Origin: Neobacillus paridis
Lineage (GTDB): Bacteria > Bacillota > Bacilli > Bacillales > Cytobacillaceae
NCBI RefSeq assembly: GCF_016765675.1
Contig: NZ_JAESWB010000005.1
Location: 231,996-295,995 of the forward strand
Length of the DNA: 64,000 nucleotides
Direction: 5' to 3'
Positions within the stretch are counted from its first letter, which is position 1. Each line of letters opens with the position of its first letter. Below the pieces are notes generated by a model. That model made no database searches. It saw only the letters and a program-made list of their open reading frames with translations, and had not been told where the DNA came from. This document shows positions 60,509 to 64,000 of the stretch, in pieces. Position numbers and translations under genes: made by a program.

Positions 60509-60617
60509 ACCCGATATAAACTGCATTTTTAAAAGCTATTTATCTTAATTTGAGTCAGAGAGCCTGATTTGGTGATGCAAAATGTGTTCAAATATTATAT
60601 AAAAGGAGGGGAGCAGG

Positions 60618-62024
60618 TTGGATCGTGACCAATACATTGAAAAAATAAACAATTTACAACAGCAATTAGACAGCGCCATGGAAAAAATTAAAGAACTCAC
60701 CCATGTGCTGAACTCTACTTATGACGAAATTTTTGTGACCGATGCGAATGGACAAGTATTATTTGTTAGCGAATCGTGTGAACATTTTACCGGCCTGCCG
60801 CCGGAAGCATTTGTCAATAAAAACATCTATGATCTGGTGGAACAAGGGATTATTAAAGAATCGGTAACGGTGAAAGCGATGGAGACACAGACAATTCAAT
60901 CATTGGAGCAGCAATACCCGAACGGTAAAACGGTGCTGGCGACAGCCAAACCCGTATTTGATGAAGACGGAAATTTATTTCGGATTGTCTGTAATTCACG
61001 GGATATTTCTGAGCTAGTAGAGATGAAACGGAAGCTGTCAGAGATCCACTCTATCCAACATGAACAACAGGTTATAATTGAATCTGCCGGGCAGCATACG
61101 TTCATTACACAGTCCGAAAACATGATTTCAACGATAAAGTTGGCCAAGAAAGTTGCCCCTTTAGATTCTTCTATTTTTATCCACGGAGAATCAGGTGTAG
61201 GTAAAGGAGTGTTGGCCAGGATTATCCACGAAAACAGCCCAAGAAAGACAAAACCATTTATCCAAGTAAATTGCGGGGCGATTCCTGAGGCCTTGTTGGA
61301 ATCCGAATTATTTGGTTATGAAGCTGGAGCATTTACCGGCGCCAACAAACGCGGAAAACCAGGTCTGGTTGAAACGGCGGACGGAGGGACTTTGTTCTTG
61401 GATGAAATTGGGGAAATGCCGCTGGAGCTGCAGGTTAAAATCCTGCACTTAGTCCAAGAGAAATCATTCAAAAAAGTTGGCTGCACCCAGGAAAAACACG
61501 TCGATATTCGAATCATTTCAGCAACCAATAAAGACTTACTCGAGATGATCGAAAATAAATCATTCCGCCAGGATCTATATTACCGTTTACACGTTGTTCC
61601 GCTAAAAATTCCGCCGTTAAGAGAGCGGAAGCAGGATATTTTGGCGCTAACTGATTATTTTCTCGAAAAATTCAACAGCAAATATGCACAGCACATCCAG
61701 TTAGATGAAAATGCTAAATTAGTAATCCAACTCCAAGAATGGCCCGGGAATATCAGGGAACTTGAAAACTTCATGGAGCAGCTGGTTGTAACTGCCCAAA
61801 AATCAGTAATTGGTATGGAAGATTTACCATTCACAATGGACCGTAGATTTCATCGGGAACAATCACTTCAGATCATGCCATTAAAAAAAGCTGTGGAAGA
61901 GACGGAAAAACAAATCCTTTCCAATGCTTTATTGAAATATAAGACGACTAGAAAAATGGCAAAGGCCCTTGGGGTCAATCAAACAACAATCATGAGAAAA
62001 CTCCACAAGTATAATCTAAACTAA
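60618..62024 (+). CDS. Sigma-54-dependent enhancer-binding protein (PAS - AAA+ - Fis HTH)
   Basis: A 468-residue activator. A short coiled coil (residues 1-30) leads into a PAS domain (about 30-135, EIFVDDANGQ-like core EIFVTDANGQVLFVS). The AAA+ domain (about 160-395) has Walker A GESGVGKG, the sigma-54-contacting GAFTGA loop, and LFLDEIGEMPLELQ. The C-terminal Fis-type helix-turn-helix is KTTRKMAKALGVNQTTIMRK. The start is TTG with AAAGGAGGGGA upstream. Two -24/-12 promoters flank it, so it should control both the oxidoreductase and the symporter genes. The PAS ligand is unknown. Confidence 0.9.
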   Translation: MDRDQYIEKINNLQQQLDSAMEKIKELTHVLNSTYDEIFVTDANGQVLFVSESCEHFTGLPPEAFVNKNIYDLVEQGIIKESVTVKAMETQTIQSLEQQYPNGKTVLATAKPVFDEDGNLFRIVCNSRDISELVEMKRKLSEIHSIQHEQQVIIESAGQHTFITQSENMISTIKLAKKVAPLDSSIFIHGESGVGKGVLARIIHENSPRKTKPFIQVNCGAIPEALLESELFGYEAGAFTGANKRGKPGLVETADGGTLFLDEIGEMPLELQVKILHLVQEKSFKKVGCTQEKHVDIRIISATNKDLLEMIENKSFRQDLYYRLHVVPLKIPPLRERKQDILALTDYFLEKFNSKYAQHIQLDENAKLVIQLQEWPGNIRELENFMEQLVVTAQKSVIGMEDLPFTMDRRFHREQSLQIMPLKKAVEETEKQILSNALLKYKTTRKMAKALGVNQTTIMRKLHKYNLN

Positions 62025-62064
62025 CATGTAAGGTCATATATTACACTTAACTGAATTTTTTGAA

Positions 62065-62081
62065 TTGGCACGAAATTTGCA
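62065..62081 (+). promoter_or_regulatory. Sigma-54 (-24/-12) promoter of the symporter genes
   Basis: TTGGCACG-AAAT-TTGCA matches the sigma-54 consensus at all core positions. It starts 41 bp after the regulator stop and 40 bp before the small accessory gene. Confidence 0.85.
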
Positions 62082-62121
62082 TAATTTTTTTATGAAACTA
62101 AAATGCAAAGGAGTGTAGTAT

Positions 62122-62265
62122 ATGGGGGAATTTATTTTTTCATTAGGCTATGGTGGATCTCTCATTGTTCTTGGACTGATTACACATTTATTTATTCGGA
62201 AGATGAATCATGATGTGATAGCAAACCAGTCGGCAAATACCGATAAAAGGACGGGGATTTCATGA
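62122..62265 (+). CDS. Symporter small accessory protein (47 aa)
   Basis: ATG at 62122 with AAAGGAGTG upstream; 47 codons, then a TGA overlapping the symporter's ATG (ATGA). The protein has one membrane helix (about residues 10-27, GYGGSLIVLGLITHLFIRK) and a polar tail. Small single-helix partners immediately 5' of sodium:solute symporters are known for several members. The sigma-54 promoter lies directly upstream, so it is the first cistron of the transport unit. Confidence 0.7.
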   Translation: MGEFIFSLGYGGSLIVLGLITHLFIRKMNHDVIANQSANTDKRTGIS

Positions 62266-63866
62266 TTTATACAATTGGTATCATTGTCTCCTTCCTGTTA
62301 TACGCACTTATCGGGGTGTTTTTGTCAAAACGGGTTAAAAACTCTGAAGAATATTATGTTTCGGGGAGGAAAGGTTCCACTCTGATGGTAACCGGAACAT
62401 TAGTCGCCTCATTCCTAAGTACCGTATCGTTTATGGGGGAGGCAGGATTTTCATATGAAGGCTACCCGATTCTGCTATTAATACTCGTCATTTTTAATGC
62501 GACTGGATATGTAATTGGGGTCTTTTGCTTTGGCCGCTATTTGAGGAGAAGTAAATCGTTGACTGTCCCCGAATATTTTGGGGACCGCTTTCAATCGAAT
62601 AAAGTCAGAATGGCAGCAGCGATTACGACAATCCTAGGGATTTCTGCGTACCTGGTCGCCGTCACCCAAGGCGGTGCAGTGCTATTATCCGAGATCTCTG
62701 GTGCTTCCTACCCAGTTGCTTTGTTAATCATGTGGCTTGCCTATGCGTCGTTCACTGTACTTTCCGGGGCAAAAGGAGTCATGGTAAATGATACCATCAT
62801 GTTCTTCTTATTTTCGATTGCAACGTATATTTCTTTTCCCTATATTATTGGAAAAGCCGGCGGGTTTCCCGACGCGATCATCAAAGCGGCGACAAATCCT
62901 GACCGCCCTGATTTATTGAGCTGGCATGGCATTACCGGCCCTAACGCCTATATGGGAGCACCATGGGAAGCATTGCTTTGGGCCATTATTCTTGGTTTAG
63001 TTTGGTCTGCCGTTATCGCCATCAGCCCGTGGCAGAGTAGCCGCTACCTAATGGCAAAGAATGAGCATGTCGCCATCCGTTCAGGGGTCTGGGCCACGAT
63101 TTCCATCATCACGATTTACTTATTCCTTCATATCAGCATTTCAACGATTACAACCGTCAATCCAAATATCAAACCAACTGAAAAAGTATTTATTTGGGCG
63201 GCGATGAATATGGTTCCAAAATGGTTAGGAGTGATTATTGTCAGCGGCATTATGGCTGCAGCCTTATCATCCTGTGCAAGCTTCCTGCAATTAATTGGCA
63301 GCAGCATCACCCGCGATATTATGGAACAATCCCGTAACAAAACTTATACAGATTCGCAATTGCTACGTACAAGCCGAATTTCCATGATTATTGTAAGTAT
63401 CATCATTCTGCTAATCGGGTTATGGCAGCCGCCTTCTATCATGTGGATTGGCTACTTCGCCGCTACCCTTTTTGCCGCCTCATGGGGACCGGTGGCCTTT
63501 GCCAGCATTTATTCGAAAAAAATTACCAAAACCGGGGCGTTGTGGAGTATTATCGTTGGGTTTTTAGGAGTTGTACTGGGAGAATCGTTGAAAAAATTTG
63601 GCGTCACATTGCCTGTTTATTTAAATCCTGTCATTATTGGGGTTGTTCTTAGCTCTCTGGCTCTATATATTGGCTCTAAATTTGGAACGATCACCATGGA
63701 AGAAAAAGAGTTTCAGAAAAATATCTTACAAAGGCCGATTGAGCCGAATGAAAAAGAAGAAATGGCTGTTTCAAAAAGATACCCATTTTACCTGGTTGCG
63801 AGCGGCATTGTGATTATCATTGTTACCTTCATTTTTTACTATTGGCCGTTGCAGCTTGCGATGTAA
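62262..63866 (+). CDS. Sodium:solute symporter (SSS family)
   Basis: A 534-residue carrier with about 13 helices. Family sequence: SKRVKNSEEYYVSGRKGSTL near helix 1, FLSTVSFMGEAGFSYEGYP, TVPEYFGDRFQ and, in the sodium site region, SGIMAAALSSCASFLQLIGSSITRDI (core AAALSSCASFLQLIGSS). The ATG overlaps the 47-aa gene. It is expressed from the sigma-54 promoter at 62065 under the neighbouring enhancer-binding protein and probably imports the compound used by the oxidoreductase. Substrates of the family include proline, betaines, choline, acids and sugars. Confidence 0.87.
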   Translation: MIYTIGIIVSFLLYALIGVFLSKRVKNSEEYYVSGRKGSTLMVTGTLVASFLSTVSFMGEAGFSYEGYPILLLILVIFNATGYVIGVFCFGRYLRRSKSLTVPEYFGDRFQSNKVRMAAAITTILGISAYLVAVTQGGAVLLSEISGASYPVALLIMWLAYASFTVLSGAKGVMVNDTIMFFLFSIATYISFPYIIGKAGGFPDAIIKAATNPDRPDLLSWHGITGPNAYMGAPWEALLWAIILGLVWSAVIAISPWQSSRYLMAKNEHVAIRSGVWATISIITIYLFLHISISTITTVNPNIKPTEKVFIWAAMNMVPKWLGVIIVSGIMAAALSSCASFLQLIGSSITRDIMEQSRNKTYTDSQLLRTSRISMIIVSIIILLIGLWQPPSIMWIGYFAATLFAASWGPVAFASIYSKKITKTGALWSIIVGFLGVVLGESLKKFGVTLPVYLNPVIIGVVLSSLALYIGSKFGTITMEEKEFQKNILQRPIEPNEKEEMAVSKRYPFYLVASGIVIIIVTFIFYYWPLQLAM

Positions 63867-63901
63867 AACTAAGAAGGGGCTGTCCGATAAGTCCCTAAAA
63901 T

Positions 63902-63944
63902 AAAGCAAGTGGAGAAAAACGACACGTTTTTCTCCACTTGCTTT
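63902..63944 (+). terminator. Terminator after the symporter gene
   Basis: A 19-bp perfect stem (starting AAAGCAAGTGGAG) with loop GACAC, followed by T-rich sequence. GGGGCTGTCCGATAAGTCC (63876-63894) just before it resembles terminal sequences of some Bacillus IS/MITE elements. Confidence 0.7.
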
Positions 63945-63964
63945 TGTATTTTTTCGACTTTTAT

Positions 63965-63998
63965 CTGAAAGTAGCTGGCGGATGCCTGCTACTTTCAG
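63965..63998. repeat. Inverted repeat at the right window edge
   Basis: CTGAAAGTAGC / GCTACTTTCAG, 11 bp perfect, loop of 12. Together with the preceding hairpin it may belong to an element continuing past the window. Confidence 0.45.
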
Positions 63999-64000
63999 TA

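Noticed and set aside
60315..60548. 77-codon plus-strand frame in the divergent sigma-54 region
   Set aside because: It runs through the -24/-12 promoter and the activator palindrome and lacks a ribosome site.

Overview
The window reads as the chromosome of an endospore-forming, low-GC Bacillaceae species close to Bacillus/Neobacillus. The evidence is AGGAGG-type ribosome binding sites, many TTG/GTG starts, a FosB bacillithiol transferase, a QoxABCD menaquinol oxidase, a SleB-type cortex hydrolase, a SAM-I (S-box) leader and CodY-like boxes. No rRNA, tRNA, CRISPR array or intact transposase was seen. The genus is inferred from gene content, not from a marker gene.

Layout. 1-8 kb holds housekeeping and orphan genes: an Fbp-like small protein, a short YitT protein, a decayed sarcosine-oxidase-type fragment, a Cof/HAD phosphatase, a secreted C69 dipeptidase, and an uncharacterised pair made of a TerB-like protein and a membrane protein. 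8-27 kb, almost entirely on the minus strand, is a large catabolic locus. It contains RidA, a DUF1028 Ntn hydrolase, NhaC, a class III aminotransferase and an aldehyde dehydrogenase. It also has two near-identical HpaB-type monooxygenases, one leading a LIV-type ABC transporter operon and the other in an operon with an HpaC flavin reductase and a stand-alone FMN adenylyltransferase. An M20 amidohydrolase, a divergent regulator and an aromatic-acid-type MFS transporter with an attenuator-like leader complete it. 27-30 kb has a SAM-I riboswitch ahead of an unknown small protein, phage-ABA-sandwich paralogs, a YoaK protein and a DUF2062 protein.

30.5-35.4 kb is a complete arginine deiminase operon, arcABDC. 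35.4-49.5 kb mixes guaC, a sleB-like gene with an IS200/IS605-type remnant upstream, a Dph6-like ATPase, a four-member operon of tiny hydrophilic proteins, brnQ, an MgtC/SapB protein, an ArsP-like permease, a BsuPI lipoprotein, a HAD phosphatase, a second-type methionine aminopeptidase, a 52-bp x 4 tandem repeat, an SDR, fosB and twin small membrane proteins. 49.6-53.4 kb is qoxABCD.

53.8-63.9 kb is a second catabolic locus. A class III aminotransferase, an acyl-CoA dehydrogenase and a CaiB-type CoA-transferase lie next to a unit with clear sigma-54 signals. That unit consists of an FMN/4Fe-4S/FAD oxidoreductase with a -24/-12 promoter, a palindromic candidate activator site, a PAS-AAA+-Fis enhancer-binding protein, and a second -24/-12 promoter driving a 47-aa accessory protein plus a sodium:solute symporter.

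Working interpretation (inference): the 8-27 kb locus has the same enzyme classes as pyrimidine/ureide degradation, namely a two-component flavin monooxygenase, RidA, an N-carbamoyl-type amidohydrolase, an omega-aminotransferase and an aldehyde dehydrogenase. It carries HpaB in place of RutA and could be an undescribed route for a nitrogen-containing ring or amide. The 54-64 kb locus looks like uptake and oxidation of a (possibly N-methylated) amino compound. Dispersed GTGYCAGGCACC palindromes and other intergenic repeats are scattered through the window.
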